Origin: Nitrosospira lacus
Lineage (GTDB): Bacteria > Pseudomonadota > Gammaproteobacteria > Burkholderiales > Nitrosomonadaceae
Length of the DNA stretch: 64,000 nucleotides
Direction of reading: 5' to 3'
Assembly (NCBI RefSeq): GCF_000355765.4
Contig: NZ_CP021106.3
Location: 2,265,137 to 2,329,136, forward strand
The stretch's first letter is position 1. Each line of letters begins with the position of its first letter. This document shows positions 10,192 through 20,313 of the stretch, one piece after another. The translations under genes and the position numbers were made by a program. Below the pieces are notes generated by a model, which worked only from the letters and a program-made list of their open reading frames with translations, was not told the origin of the DNA and did not search any database.

Positions 10192-10322
10192 TGTACTCAT
10201 CTGCGCTTCAGCGGCGTTTGCTCGCAGGGAAGAGTTCTACTTCTGAACTGTCTACTTGACGGGGAAGCTTACGGATAGATCATTTCATACGGGAATAATG
10301 CGTCAAAAGACGGGAGTTGTTG

Positions 10323-11333
10323 CTAGCCTGCCCGTAGCAATTCAACGGATACTTCATTCTGGCATACCCCGTCGCGCTCGAACACGCTGATGTTTTGCAG
10401 AGTGGTTTGCGCAATGCTGGACAGCGCTTCAGCGGTAAAGAATCCCTGATGTCCGGTAATCAGCACATTCGGAAAAGTCAGCAGGCGTTGGAATACATCA
10501 TCCTGTATCACTTGATCGGATAGATCCTTAAAGAACAAGTCGCCTTCCTGCTCATATACATCCAATCCGAGACAGCCGATTTTTGAAGATTTCAACCCTT
10601 CAATCACCGCCAGCGTATCAATCACCGCGCCGCGGCTGGTGTTGATCAGCATTACGCCACGCTTCATGCGCATAATCGCCGCCCTGTCGATCAAATGATG
10701 CGTTTGCCGGTTGAGCGGACAATGCAGGGTGATGATGTCGCTGTCCGCATAGAGTTGCTCCAGCGGAACATATTCCGCACCCAGACTGATGCATTCCGGA
10801 TTTTCTTGCGGATCATGGGCGATCAGGCGGCAACCGAAACCGTGCAGTATTCGCGCGACTGCGGCACCGATGCGCCCTAAACCGACAATACCGGCGGTTT
10901 TGTCGCGCAATTCAAAGCCGAGCAGTCCTTGCAGCGCAAAATTTCCATTGCGCACACGATTATAGGCTTGGTGAAGATGCCGGTTGAGCGCGAGCATCAA
11001 TCCCACACTATGCTCTGCTACCGAATGCGGCGAATAGGCGGGAACCCGCACTACATGAAGCCCCAGCCTATTGGCCGTCTGGATATCGACATTATTGAAG
11101 CCCGCACAGCGTAGCGCGATGAGTCGGGTGCCCTGCGCCGCCAACGTTTGCAGTACCGCGGCAGTCAGCGTGTCATTGACAAACACACACACGGCGGGAA
11201 AATCCGCCACCATCTGCCGTGTTTCCTCGCACAGGTGCGAATCAAAAAACATCAACTCATGCCCGATCTCACGATTGGCAGCCAGCAAAAATTGACGGTC
11301 ATAGGACTGTGCACTACAAACAGCAACCTTCAT
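10323..11333 (-). CDS. ldhA: D-lactate dehydrogenase (fermentative, NAD-dependent)
   Basis: This cytosolic enzyme reduces pyruvate to D-lactate with NADH. The 336-residue length is normal for the D-2-hydroxyacid dehydrogenase family. The Rossmann motif GLGRIG lies near residue 151, the substrate-binding Arg is in NTSRGAVID, the acid partner in DVYEQEGDLFF, and the catalytic His in TGHQGFFT. The DVYE and GHQGFF context is typical of LdhA rather than of phosphoglycerate dehydrogenase. AAGGAG six bases before the ATG supports the start. It stands alone, convergent with the Tc-like cassette, and probably serves redox balance when oxygen is limiting. Confidence 0.88.
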   Translation of the reverse strand: MKVAVCSAQSYDRQFLLAANREIGHELMFFDSHLCEETRQMVADFPAVCVFVNDTLTAAVLQTLAAQGTRLIALRCAGFNNVDIQTANRLGLHVVRVPAYSPHSVAEHSVGLMLALNRHLHQAYNRVRNGNFALQGLLGFELRDKTAGIVGLGRIGAAVARILHGFGCRLIAHDPQENPECISLGAEYVPLEQLYADSDIITLHCPLNRQTHHLIDRAAIMRMKRGVMLINTSRGAVIDTLAVIEGLKSSKIGCLGLDVYEQEGDLFFKDLSDQVIQDDVFQRLLTFPNVLITGHQGFFTAEALSSIAQTTLQNISVFERDGVCQNEVSVELLRAG

Positions 11334-11416
11334 TCAGACTCCTTATTGGCTCCATCTGCGCCCGCACGGAATAATCAGCGCTGAGTGCCTCAGCCAGACG
11401 TTGGGGGAAGGCTGGC

Positions 11417-11650
11417 TTATCCGCAGCAGCCCGATTGTGCCTGCACCGGCGGGCATTTGACGGTTCCGAAAGAACAAAATACACAACAGTCACCAGGGTG
11501 TGGACGCAGCAGCGCCTTGCAGCCAGTGCATTCATAATAAAACTGGCAGGCATCTGTCGGCATTATTTCCTGTTTGGCATATCCGCAGTACGGGCATGTC
11601 AGCACCGATTCAAGGAGGGGCGAATCCTGGCTCGGATCAGCAAGTGACAT
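11417..11650 (-). CDS. GDCCVxC-domain small cysteine-rich protein
   Basis: This 77-residue protein carries two CxxC pairs (CPYCG near 19-22 and CTGC near 42-45), then GDCCVFC and a C-terminal GCCG. The GDCCVxC signature defines a small family, some of whose members are selenoproteins; metal or redox handling is suspected but not established. I take the ATG at 11650, which overlaps the end of the Mth938-like gene by 14 bases, rather than a longer reading from 11722. No strong ribosome site is visible, which fits translational coupling. Confidence 0.7.
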   Translation of the reverse strand: MSLADPSQDSPLLESVLTCPYCGYAKQEIMPTDACQFYYECTGCKALLRPHPGDCCVFCSFGTVKCPPVQAQSGCCG

Positions 11651-11999
11651 GAAAAAGTCCGATAGTTGAGCCTTTAGCCTTGTTCCACCGGTGAATGGCT
11701 TCGGGAGTGGGCGAGAGATCAACCCGGATCTCCTTTTTCTCGAAATATTCAGCTGCCTCTTTAGAGAGCGTTACCATGCCATGGTGGCCCGAGCCAATGA
11801 TAAGCCGCTCAGCCCCTTTTTCGTATATGTACTCAGCCTCGTCGAGTGAGATTGTATGAGATGTACCGTACACTGCCTTGGATAGTTTTTTCTTTCTCTT
11901 CTTGATCTCGCCTGAAAGCCGGATGAGAACATCATGTTCGATATCGGACCCATCTATGGTGATGGAGCCAAATTTGGTATCGTCAATTCTAGGTTTCAT
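11637..11999 (-). CDS. Mth938-like domain protein (DUF498 family)
   Basis: The 120-residue sequence fits the Mth938/NDUFAF3-like fold: it opens with KPRIDDTKFGSITIDG, has the central ERLIIGSGHHG and the PTPEAIHRWN helix, and closes with the conserved GLFHVTC. The biochemical role of bacterial members is unsettled. The start is supported by AGGAG eight bases upstream. It overlaps the GDCCVxC gene at its 3' end, suggesting joint translation. Confidence 0.82.
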   Translation of the reverse strand: MKPRIDDTKFGSITIDGSDIEHDVLIRLSGEIKKRKKKLSKAVYGTSHTISLDEAEYIYEKGAERLIIGSGHHGMVTLSKEAAEYFEKKEIRVDLSPTPEAIHRWNKAKGSTIGLFHVTC

Positions 12000-12138
12000 G
12001 ACAACTACTCCTGTCGTTTGCGCCTGATATTTGACATGAGTGGACCGCAGAGGCTACAGGCCGGAAAGAATCCGCTGGATGGAAAGACCGTGCATCATGC
12101 GGTGGCAAGCGTTCCATCCTTGAACTTCTTGCCGGGCA

Positions 12139-12489
12139 TTATTCCTTGGCCTGCTCCGCCATCTGGCGATGAGATTTCGCAATGCTCATATTGTTGTCCG
12201 CGGCCTCCTCATAAAGGCGCGCCAATGCCTTGGTATGCTCTTTCAGGTCTTCAGTGACCCTGCCGTAGTAATAGCTGTGCGCCTCATATTCGGTGAGTCT
12301 GTTTTTTTGCGCCTGCGCCTTTTCCTGCATTCGTTTGGCCGCATTTTCATAGTGCCGGGCCAGTGCGTTATGGTCCGCTTTGGTCTTGGCATTGCGAATG
12401 GCATTTGACATATCCATGGGGTGGGGATCGACGTGCGCACAGGATGCCAACAGACCGAGGACAGCCAGAATTGCGAAAAAACTTTTCAT
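12139..12489 (-). CDS. small lipoprotein, copper-locus paralogue 1
   Basis: This 116-residue protein has a lipoprotein signal (MKSFFAILAVLGLLASC, lipobox LASC) followed by HPMDM, AIRNAK, DHNALARHYENAA and an EYEAHSYYYG segment, mostly helical and charged. The ATG at 12489 has GGAG upstream; a longer in-frame reading to 12552 would bury the signal peptide and is rejected. A clear paralogue lies at 14951-15304 on the other side of the copper ATPase gene. Function is unknown; periplasmic metal or envelope stress duty is a guess from location. Confidence 0.75.
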   Translation of the reverse strand: MKSFFAILAVLGLLASCAHVDPHPMDMSNAIRNAKTKADHNALARHYENAAKRMQEKAQAQKNRLTEYEAHSYYYGRVTEDLKEHTKALARLYEEAADNNMSIAKSHRQMAEQAKE

Positions 12490-12555
12490 AATGTGTATCT
12501 CCGTGGTGGGGTTAGAGTGAAAAAGTAATAGTACAATGTAATTTATGGCCATACT

Positions 12556-14748
12556 TTATAATTTGATGCGATTAAGCCGCAAGGCATTGGTGACAACAGA
12601 TACCGAGCTCATCGCCATGGCGGCGCCGGCGAACATCGGCGACAGCAGCAGCCCAAAGGCCGGGTACAGCACACCGGCGGCCAGCGGAATGCCAAGCGCG
12701 TTATAGCCGAAGGCAAAGGCAAGGTTCTGCCGGATATTGCGCATGGTGGCGCGTGACAGCACGATGGCGCGTTCGATGCCGCGCAGATCTCCCTTGACCA
12801 GCGTAATGCCCGCGCTTTCCATCGCCACATCGGTGCCGGTGCCCATCGCGATGCCGACTTCGGCCTGGGCCAGCGCGGGCGCATCATTGATGCCGTCACC
12901 TGCCATCGCCACGGTGCGCCCTTCGGCCTGGAGGCGCTTCACATGACCTGCCTTATCCTCGGGCAGCACTTCAGCCAGCACTTCATCAATGCCCAGCTGC
13001 CGCGCAACCGCATCGGCGGTGCTCCGCGAATCGCCGGTAAGCATGACGATATGCACGCCCAGATTCCGCAGTGCCGCGATGGCTTCCGGCGTGTTTTCCT
13101 TGATCGGGTCGGCAACCGCGGCGATACCCGCGGCAATACCGTCGATGGCGAAGAAAACCACTGTTTTTGATTCCGCGCGCCAGGTTTCCGCACGCGCGTC
13201 CCAACCCTGCGTATCAACACCATGCTGTGCGAGAAAGTTGCGGCTGCCCACCAGCACACGCTTGCCGTCGATAGCGGCTTGCACGCCGAGGCCGTTGATG
13301 GCGTTAAAAGCCTCCACCCGGCGCGGTACCAAGCCGCGCGCTTTTGCATTTTCGATAATCGCGAGCCCGATCGGGTGCTCGGAAAGCTGCTCCACGCCTG
13401 CGACCATCGCGAGCGCTTCGTCATGCGCAAACCCTTCGGCGATAAAACCAGTGAGTGCGGGGCGTCCAAGCGTCAGCGTACCGGTCTTGTCCACCACCAC
13501 GGTATCGACATCCCGCATACGCTCGATCGCATCGGCATTGCGGAACAGGATGCCCACGCGTGCCCCCTGCCCCATCGCGACGGTCATCGAAATAGGGGTG
13601 GCAAGGCCGACGGCGCAGGGGCAGGCGATGATGAGAACGGCAATGGCATTGAGAAACGCATAGGCAAACCTCGGTTCCGGGCCGAGAAACCACCATGCAA
13701 GCGCGGTAAGGATAGCGATGGCGATGACAGCCTGGACGAAATACGCCGCAATGACATCCGCAAGCCGCTGGATGGGCGCGCGGGTGCGCTGCGCTTCCCC
13801 AACCATGTGGACGATACGCGCCAGCAGCGTGTCCGCACCTACGCGCTCGGCGCGGATCACCAGCGAGCCGTTGCTATTCATGGTTGCGCCGGTGACCTTG
13901 TCGCCCGGCCCCTTGGCTACCGGCACCGGCTCGCCGGTAATCATGGATTCATCCACCCAGCTCGAGCCTTCAAGTACCGTCCCGTCGACAGGAATTTTTT
14001 CTCCCGGTTTGACGCGCAGCCGGTTGCCTACGGTCACGGTGTCAAGCGGCACTTGTTCCTCAGTCCCATCGTCGCTCAGCCGCCACGCCTGGTTGGGCGC
14101 GAGCTTGAGCAGTTGCTGAATTGCCCGGCTGGTCTGGCCCATCGCCCGCGACTGAAGATAGTCGCCGAGTATCACCAGCGTTACGATAACCGCGGCCGCC
14201 TCGAAATAAGTCCCCACCGCGCCATCGTGCGCGCGGAACTCCTGCGGGAACCAGCCGGGCATGAGCACCGCCGCGAGGCTGAAGAGATAGGCGAACCCGA
14301 CTCCCAGACCGATCAGCGTATACATGTTGAGCGCGCGATGCACGAGCGAAAGCCAGAATTTGCGCAGGATCGGCCAGCCCACCCACAGCACGACGGGGGT
14401 CCCCAATGAGAACTCGACCCAGCCGCGTGTATGCGGCTGAAGCCCGAACGGCTCATGAATGCCGATCATGGGCGCCATCGCAAGCGCCACCAGCGGGAGC
14501 GACATGGCGATGCCCATCCATAACCGGCGCGCGAGATCACGCAATTCGGAATCATCGGCTTCCCCGCCGCCCGTGCCTGCGACAGATACCAGCGCCATGC
14601 CGCAGATGGGGCAGTCACCCGGTGCATCCCGCAGGATTTCCGGATGCATGGGGCAAGTCCATTGGGCTTTCACCATTGCCTGAACGGGGGCCGAAGGTGC
14701 GGCATCCGTGTGCCGGTGATCGTGATCGTGGGAGTGCGCGGGATTCAT
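12556..14748 (-). CDS. copA: Cu(I)-exporting P1B-type ATPase
   Basis: This inner-membrane ATPase pumps monovalent copper (or silver) out of the cytoplasm. The 730-residue protein starts with a His-rich stretch and a heavy-metal-binding motif (WTCPMHPEI to CPICGMAL, Cys 32, 46, 49) in place of classical GMTCxxC domains. It then has the TGEP actuator motif (about 271-274), the transport site CPC (376-378), DKTGTLT (near 418), GDGINDAP (near 620), and YN plus MSSVS in the last helices, the Cu(I) pattern. Two paralogous lipoprotein genes flank it on the same strand, with a gap of 66 bases downstream. A weak ribosome site makes the exact start less certain. Confidence 0.9.
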   Translation of the reverse strand: MNPAHSHDHDHRHTDAAPSAPVQAMVKAQWTCPMHPEILRDAPGDCPICGMALVSVAGTGGGEADDSELRDLARRLWMGIAMSLPLVALAMAPMIGIHEPFGLQPHTRGWVEFSLGTPVVLWVGWPILRKFWLSLVHRALNMYTLIGLGVGFAYLFSLAAVLMPGWFPQEFRAHDGAVGTYFEAAAVIVTLVILGDYLQSRAMGQTSRAIQQLLKLAPNQAWRLSDDGTEEQVPLDTVTVGNRLRVKPGEKIPVDGTVLEGSSWVDESMITGEPVPVAKGPGDKVTGATMNSNGSLVIRAERVGADTLLARIVHMVGEAQRTRAPIQRLADVIAAYFVQAVIAIAILTALAWWFLGPEPRFAYAFLNAIAVLIIACPCAVGLATPISMTVAMGQGARVGILFRNADAIERMRDVDTVVVDKTGTLTLGRPALTGFIAEGFAHDEALAMVAGVEQLSEHPIGLAIIENAKARGLVPRRVEAFNAINGLGVQAAIDGKRVLVGSRNFLAQHGVDTQGWDARAETWRAESKTVVFFAIDGIAAGIAAVADPIKENTPEAIAALRNLGVHIVMLTGDSRSTADAVARQLGIDEVLAEVLPEDKAGHVKRLQAEGRTVAMAGDGINDAPALAQAEVGIAMGTGTDVAMESAGITLVKGDLRGIERAIVLSRATMRNIRQNLAFAFGYNALGIPLAAGVLYPAFGLLLSPMFAGAAMAMSSVSVVTNALRLNRIKL

Positions 14749-14950
14749 GCCTGATTCATTTCAGACTTTCAGCAGAATTACGCCATGAAATCGAGCCTTG
14801 AGCTACCATGATTCATATTAGACCAGCTTTTGCTATTTGGACAATTTTTGGAAATTATTGCGCCACCGGTAACTCGTTCAGAATATCACTCGACTCAGAA
14901 AATCGTTCATTCGATTTAATGCTTATGGTATATCCTGCGAGAGGAAGCGA

Positions 14951-15304
14951 TCATTGCATTCCCCTGGCTATCTGGCGGTGGATATCAGCCATACTCATGT
15001 TTGCCTCCGCAGCTCGCTCATAACTGCTTATCAGGCTTAAACAATGCAGTTTGAAGTCCTGGGTACGCTTGCCGTAGTAATAGGGATGCGCCTCATATTC
15101 CTCAAGCAATTTTTTGTGCTCTTGTACCTTAGCCCGCATTTCTCTGGCCGCGTTTTCATAGTGTCTGGCCAATGCGTTATGGTCGGTACTCGTTTTAGCA
15201 TTCCGGATGGCGCGGGTCATATCCATCGGATGGAGATTCATTTGCGCGCAGGAAGCCAATAAACCGAGGATGGATAATACGGCGAAAAATGATCTTGTCT
15301 TCAT
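14951..15304 (-). CDS. small lipoprotein, copper-locus paralogue 2
   Basis: This 117-residue lipoprotein has MKTRSFFAVLSILGLLASC as signal and LASC as lipobox. It is plainly homologous to the product of 12139-12489: both share HPMDM, AIRNAKT, DHNALARHYENAA and EYEAHxYYYG. GGAGAGG before the ATG supports the start. It sits between the cusA end and the copA start on the same strand, separated from copA by about 200 bases in which I see no gene. Function is unknown. Confidence 0.77.
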   Translation of the reverse strand: MKTRSFFAVLSILGLLASCAQMNLHPMDMTRAIRNAKTSTDHNALARHYENAAREMRAKVQEHKKLLEEYEAHPYYYGKRTQDFKLHCLSLISSYERAAEANMSMADIHRQIARGMQ

Positions 15305-15545
15305 GAGACCTCTCCATGGTAATGAGTTTTCAGAGAATAAATAATTTTAGCGAAGCAACCGGACAATAAAAATAGTGCCTTGATAATATAGGTGTTGCAT
15401 TTCATTTTAAGGGGTTACGCTTTATTCCACCCATCCTGCCGATGCAGAGTCACAAGAATTTTCACATGCATTTTTCCCTCCTCAAGGCAAGTGTGACAAC
15501 TACCAAAAATTTGCTTAAATCCATTCCAGCAATAGTAGCGCATCC

Positions 15546-18500
15546 TCATTTTTCATTCTGCTTGTGCAGGCTCCATTCCTTGACCAGTGCATAGATAGCC
15601 GGAATTACAACCAGGGTAAGCAGAGTGGATGACACCATGCCCCCCACCATGGGTGCAGCGATGCGCCGCATCACTTCCGAGCCGGTGCCGCTGCCCCACA
15701 TAATCGGCAGCAGACCCGCCATGATCGCCACCACGGTCATGATCTTCGGACGCACCCGCTCGACCGCACCTTCCATGACAGAAGCATACAAATCAGCGGC
15801 CGACGGCTGGCCGCCAGTGCTCGCTCGTTTCGTCTTGATGGCTTCCCATGCATGATCGAGATAGATCAGCATCACGACTCCCGTCTCGGCGGCAACTCCG
15901 AGGAGCGCGATGAAGCCCACGCCTGCCGCGACACTGAGATTGTAGCCAAGCAGCCACATCAGCCATACGCCGCCTACCAGTGAAAAGGGCACTGACAGCA
16001 TGACAATGAGGGTTTCGGTAAGCCGCCTGAAATTAAGATAGAGAAGCAGAAAAATGATGGCCAGGGTTAGCGGCACCACGATTTTCAGCTTCTGTTTGGC
16101 CCGTTCCATATACTCGAACTGGCCGCTCCAGGTCGCATAGTATCCGGGTGGGAATTTCACCTGCTCTGCCACTGCTTTCTGCGCTTCGGCCACGTAACCG
16201 CCAATGTCGCGGTTGCGAATGTCGACAAAAATATACGCGGACAGCAGCGCGTTCTCGGTGCGTATGCTGGGCGGGGCCTTGACCGTCTTGACGCCCGCCA
16301 CCTGCCCCAGCGGAATCATGCCTCCGCCTGGAAGAGGCACCAGGATCTGCGTAGCGATGGCCAGGGGATCTTGCCTCAGCTCACGCGGATAGCGCACCGC
16401 GACACCGAAGCGCTCGCGGCCTTCCACCGTGGTGGTCAGCATCTCGCTGCCAAGCGCCACCGAGATCACCTCCAGCAGATCGCCGACCGCCAGGCCGTGG
16501 CGGGCAAGGGCCATGCGATCGGGTTCGATATCGAGGTAGTAACCGCCAGTGGTGCGTTCCGCATAGGCACTGGTAGTTCCGGAAACCGTTTTTACAACTG
16601 CCTCTATCTGTCGGGCGACGTCCTCTATCTCGTTCAAATCCTTGCCGAACACCTTGATGCCGATCGGGGTGCGGATACCGGTGGCAAGCATGTCGATCCT
16701 GTTCTTGATCGGCATGGTCCAGGCATTGCTGACTCCCGGTATCTGCAGAGCCTGATCCAGTTCAGTGATCAATCGGTCCAGGGTCATGCCGGCGCGCCAT
16801 TCATTTTCCGGTTTCAGGTTGATGACCGTCTCCGCCATCTCCAGCGGAGCCGGGTCGGTGGCGGTATTGGCGCGCCCGGCCTTGCCGAACACCGACGCCA
16901 CCTCGGGAAAACTCTTGATGATCTTGTCCTGGGTCTGCAGCAACTCGGCGGATTTGGTGACCGACAGCGACGGCAAGGTGATGGGCATATACAGCAGGCT
17001 TCCCTCGTTCAATACCGGCATGAACTCGCTGCCCAGTTTCATCGCCGGAAATACCGAGAGCGCAAGGGTAATCACGGCCGCCGCGATGGTGAGCTTCTTC
17101 CAGCGCATGACCCAGGCGATAACGGGACGGTAAACCCATATCAGGAAGCGATTAACGGGATTTTTCCGCTCGGGCATGATTCTGCCGCGAATGAAAAGAA
17201 ACATCAGCACCGGCACCAGCGTGATGGACAGGAGTGCCGCGCCCGCCATGGCAAAAGTCTTGGTATAGGCAAGCGGTGCGAACATCCGCCCTTCCTGCGA
17301 CTCCAGAGTGAATACCGGCAGGAACGAAACCGTGATGATCAGCAGGCTGAAGAACAAGGCGGGCCCAACCTCACGGCAGGCGTCGATCATGATCCGCAGG
17401 CGGGGTGCGTCCGGGGGCGCGCGTTCCAGATGCTTGTGGGCATTCTCGATCATGACGATCGCGGCATCCACCATGGCACCGATGGCGATGGCGATGCCGC
17501 CCAGGCTCATGATGTTGGAGTTGAGACCGAGCATATGCATCGCGCTCAGCGCGATGAGGACGCCGACCGGCAGCATGACGATGGCCACCAGCGCGCTCCG
17601 CGCATGCATGAGAAACACGATGCAGACCACGGCCACGACAATGCTTTCCTCGATCAGGATGCGCTTCAGATTGTCGATGGCGCGATGGATCAGCTCCGAG
17701 CGGTCGTAAACCGCCTGCAACGACACACCCTCCGGCAGACCGCTGGAAATTTCCGCAATCCTGGCCTTCAGGTTATGGATGACGTCAAGCGCATTCTGGC
17801 CGTAGCGTGCCACGGCGATTCCGGCGACCACTTCTCCTTCACCATTCAGCTCCGCGATCCCGCGCCTTTCGTCGGGCGCCAGTTCGACACGCGCCACGTC
17901 GCGGATCAGTACGGGTGCGCCCGCCTGCGCCTTGAGCACCAGATTCTCGATATCGGATATCCCGCGCAGGTAGCCCCGGCCCCGCACCACGTATTCGGTT
18001 TCCGCCATCTCGATCACCCGCCCGCCCACATCACGGTTGCTGGCACGGATCACCGCCGCGACTTGGCCGAGTGGAATATCGTAGGCTTGCAGTTTGCGCG
18101 GCTCCACCGTGACCTGATAGGTTTGGACGAACCCTCCCACGCTCGCCACCTCGGCCACGCCCTGGGCCTTGGTGAGCTGATAACGCACAAACCAGTCCTG
18201 TAGCGTGCGCAGTTCCGCGAGCGTGTGCTGAGCGGCGACCACTACATACTGGTACACCCAGCCGACCCCTGTCGCATCCGGCCCCAAAGTGGGGGTGACA
18301 CCGCGCGGCATGCGCCCGGCCGCAAAATTAAGATATTCGAGCACCCGGCTCCGCGCCCAGTAAATGTCGGTGTCATCCTCGAAAATAATGTAGATAAACG
18401 AAGCGCCGAACACCGACAGACCGCGCACTACCCTGGATTTTGGTACGGCAAGCATGGCCGTGCTCAGCGGATAGGTAACCTGGTCTTCCACTACCTGCGG

Positions 18501-18671
18501 CGCTTGCCCGGGGTACTCGGTATAGATGATGACCTGCACATCCGAGAGATCGGGAATGGCATCCAATGGTGTGCGAACCACTGCGTAGATGCCAACGCTG
18601 ATAACCAGAGCTGTCGCGAGCAACACCACGAACACATTGCGTGCGGACCATTCGATTATTCTGCCCAGCAT
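15546..18671 (-). CDS. cusA: CusA-type heavy-metal RND efflux pump
   Basis: This proton-driven inner-membrane pump expels Cu(I)/Ag(I) through the CusCBA channel. I start it at ATG 18671 (MLGRIIEWSARN), giving 1041 residues, the normal length; a reading from 18794 would add 41 residues lying inside cusB. The family's opening TPLDAIPDLSDVQVI is present, as is the proton-relay helix (GAMVDAAIVMIENAHK). The periplasmic segment around DMLATGIRTPIGIKVFGKD matches CusA rather than CzcA. Twelve membrane spans are expected. The cusB stop and this ATG are one base apart, so the two are translationally coupled in one operon. Confidence 0.92.
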   Translation of the reverse strand: MLGRIIEWSARNVFVVLLATALVISVGIYAVVRTPLDAIPDLSDVQVIIYTEYPGQAPQVVEDQVTYPLSTAMLAVPKSRVVRGLSVFGASFIYIIFEDDTDIYWARSRVLEYLNFAAGRMPRGVTPTLGPDATGVGWVYQYVVVAAQHTLAELRTLQDWFVRYQLTKAQGVAEVASVGGFVQTYQVTVEPRKLQAYDIPLGQVAAVIRASNRDVGGRVIEMAETEYVVRGRGYLRGISDIENLVLKAQAGAPVLIRDVARVELAPDERRGIAELNGEGEVVAGIAVARYGQNALDVIHNLKARIAEISSGLPEGVSLQAVYDRSELIHRAIDNLKRILIEESIVVAVVCIVFLMHARSALVAIVMLPVGVLIALSAMHMLGLNSNIMSLGGIAIAIGAMVDAAIVMIENAHKHLERAPPDAPRLRIMIDACREVGPALFFSLLIITVSFLPVFTLESQEGRMFAPLAYTKTFAMAGAALLSITLVPVLMFLFIRGRIMPERKNPVNRFLIWVYRPVIAWVMRWKKLTIAAAVITLALSVFPAMKLGSEFMPVLNEGSLLYMPITLPSLSVTKSAELLQTQDKIIKSFPEVASVFGKAGRANTATDPAPLEMAETVINLKPENEWRAGMTLDRLITELDQALQIPGVSNAWTMPIKNRIDMLATGIRTPIGIKVFGKDLNEIEDVARQIEAVVKTVSGTTSAYAERTTGGYYLDIEPDRMALARHGLAVGDLLEVISVALGSEMLTTTVEGRERFGVAVRYPRELRQDPLAIATQILVPLPGGGMIPLGQVAGVKTVKAPPSIRTENALLSAYIFVDIRNRDIGGYVAEAQKAVAEQVKFPPGYYATWSGQFEYMERAKQKLKIVVPLTLAIIFLLLYLNFRRLTETLIVMLSVPFSLVGGVWLMWLLGYNLSVAAGVGFIALLGVAAETGVVMLIYLDHAWEAIKTKRASTGGQPSAADLYASVMEGAVERVRPKIMTVVAIMAGLLPIMWGSGTGSEVMRRIAAPMVGGMVSSTLLTLVVIPAIYALVKEWSLHKQNEK

Positions 18672-18672
18672 G

Positions 18673-20313
18673 TCAGTGTCCGCCGTGAGGGTTGGAGGCG
18701 GGGCGGGTGACAGGGCTGCCGCTTGAAGGCTGGATGGGGTGGATGCGAACGATGACATACTCCCCATCCGGTTCCTCGGCCATCTCAAAAGCAACCTTCT
18801 GGCCGGGTTTCAACGAACGCAGCAGTGCCGGCTCCCTGGCGCGAAAATCCATGGTCATCGCCGGCCACTTGAGACTGGCAATCGGACCGTGTGCGATCGT
18901 TACCGTCGCGTGCGCCCAATCTATCGCTTCAATGCTGCCGTCGCCGCGATGTCTTGCCGGTGCAGACGCGGATGTGCCGGATCGGGACTCGTCCTTATCA
19001 GGCGTGGGATCAGGAACGTTGTGACCGAAGCTGCCCAAAGCCGCCTTGAGATTGCTCTCCGCATCAATCAGAAAGTTCGCGCTGACCACCACTGCTTCTC
19101 CCGCAGCAAGCCCTCCCAGCACTTCGACGTAGCCGTCGGCGTGCATGCCTGGTTCTACCGTACGCGGCTCGAACCGGCCCTCGCCGAGCGCTACCAGCAC
19201 CAGCCGCCGTGTGCCGGTGTCGAGCACCGCCGAGTCCGGCACGGCAAGCACCTTATCTTTGCTGTGAGATGATGCAAACTCCACCCTTCCATACATGGCG
19301 GGCTTGAGCAGACCCTGGTCATTGGGTAGCTCGATACGAACTCTGGCGGTGCGGGTTTCCGCCGTCACCGTGGGGTAGATGAACGTGACTCTGCCGCTGA
19401 ATATCTTGTCCGGATAGGTATCAATCCTGATCGTGGCGCTCTGTCCCCTATGCACCATGCCAAGATCCTGTTCGAACACGTCAGCCAGCATCCAGATCTG
19501 GGATAAATCCGCAATCTGGTACAGCACTTCTCCGGGCATGAAGCGTTTTCCCTGGATGGCGGGCTTTTCCAGCACGACGCCGCTTGCCGGGGAACGCAAC
19601 GTGACATGGTGGCTGACCTTTCCCTCCTGCCGCAGCGCCCGTAGATCAGTTTCCGAGATGTCCCAGTTACGCAGCCTCTGCAAGGCACTCTCGGCCAGGT
19701 GCTGCATACTGCTGAGAACCTCCGGGCCGCCATCCTCGACCGACTGCAATCCTCTTCTGGCGATGAGATACTCATGTTGCGCCGTATCCAGTTCGGGACT
19801 GTAAACATCCATCAGCGCGTCGCCTTTTCTTACTGCCTGGCCGGTGGTATTGACATAAAGCTGCTGAATCCAGCCTTCGAACTTGGGTGTTACGGTGTAT
19901 AGCCGCCGCTCGTCCACCTGCACCGTCGCCACCGCCCTCACCGTGCGGATGAGTTCGCGCAGTGTTGCGATCTCGGTCTTCACCCCCAGTTTTTGCACTT
20001 TTTCGGTGCTGATCGTCACCACCACCGGGACGCCGGAGGGAGATTCTTCGCCCTCATAGACCGGTAGATAGTCCATGCCCATCGGATCTTTTTTCGGCAT
20101 CGGGGAGGTGTCCGGTTGTCCCATCGGGTTGCGGTAATAGAGAATCCTGCCCTTCGTCTCCCCCTGCTTCGCGTCCTGTGGCGTTGAAGCCTCGGACAGG
20201 CTGGGCGACGCGGGAATCGAGGATGGGGATTTGGCGCTGCCCCACCAATACCCGGCGGCGACGGCGGCTACTGCCAAAACGATCACTGTTATTAATTTGG
20301 TGATGGTTTTCAC
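18673..20313 (-). CDS. cusB: CusB-type periplasmic adaptor with C-terminal CusF domain
   Basis: This membrane-fusion protein links CusA to the outer-membrane channel. The 546 residues comprise a signal anchor, the metal-binding segment YYRNPMG...KKDPMGMDY (about 59-83), a lipoyl/hairpin/barrel body, and a fused CusF-like domain (about 455-525) with the Cu(I) ligands in HGPIASLKWPAMTM, ending in NPHGGH. The usual CusB lacks the CusF part. The start is GTG at 20313, overlapping the previous gene's TGA as GTGA. Confidence 0.9.
   Translation of the reverse strand: MKTITKLITVIVLAVAAVAAGYWWGSAKSPSSIPASPSLSEASTPQDAKQGETKGRILYYRNPMGQPDTSPMPKKDPMGMDYLPVYEGEESPSGVPVVVTISTEKVQKLGVKTEIATLRELIRTVRAVATVQVDERRLYTVTPKFEGWIQQLYVNTTGQAVRKGDALMDVYSPELDTAQHEYLIARRGLQSVEDGGPEVLSSMQHLAESALQRLRNWDISETDLRALRQEGKVSHHVTLRSPASGVVLEKPAIQGKRFMPGEVLYQIADLSQIWMLADVFEQDLGMVHRGQSATIRIDTYPDKIFSGRVTFIYPTVTAETRTARVRIELPNDQGLLKPAMYGRVEFASSHSKDKVLAVPDSAVLDTGTRRLVLVALGEGRFEPRTVEPGMHADGYVEVLGGLAAGEAVVVSANFLIDAESNLKAALGSFGHNVPDPTPDKDESRSGTSASAPARHRGDGSIEAIDWAHATVTIAHGPIASLKWPAMTMDFRAREPALLRSLKPGQKVAFEMAEEPDGEYVIVRIHPIQPSSGSPVTRPASNPHGGH

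Noticed and set aside
9262-10200. 312-codon minus-strand frame opposite the Rhs C-terminus
   Set aside because: It is an antisense reading of GC-rich coding sequence, with His/Arg/Asp-rich composition and no family signature. I also considered it as an immunity gene and found no support.
10192-10322. Gap between the Tc-like cassette and ldhA considered for an immunity gene or terminator
   Set aside because: It is only 131 bases with no open frame of note and no clear stem followed by a T run.
13222-14409. 395-codon plus-strand frame within copA
   Set aside because: It is a shadow of the ATPase gene; composition is His/Arg/Gly-rich and unlike a protein.
16371-18203. 610-codon plus-strand frame within cusA
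   Set aside because: It is an antisense shadow of the pump gene, with no start signal.
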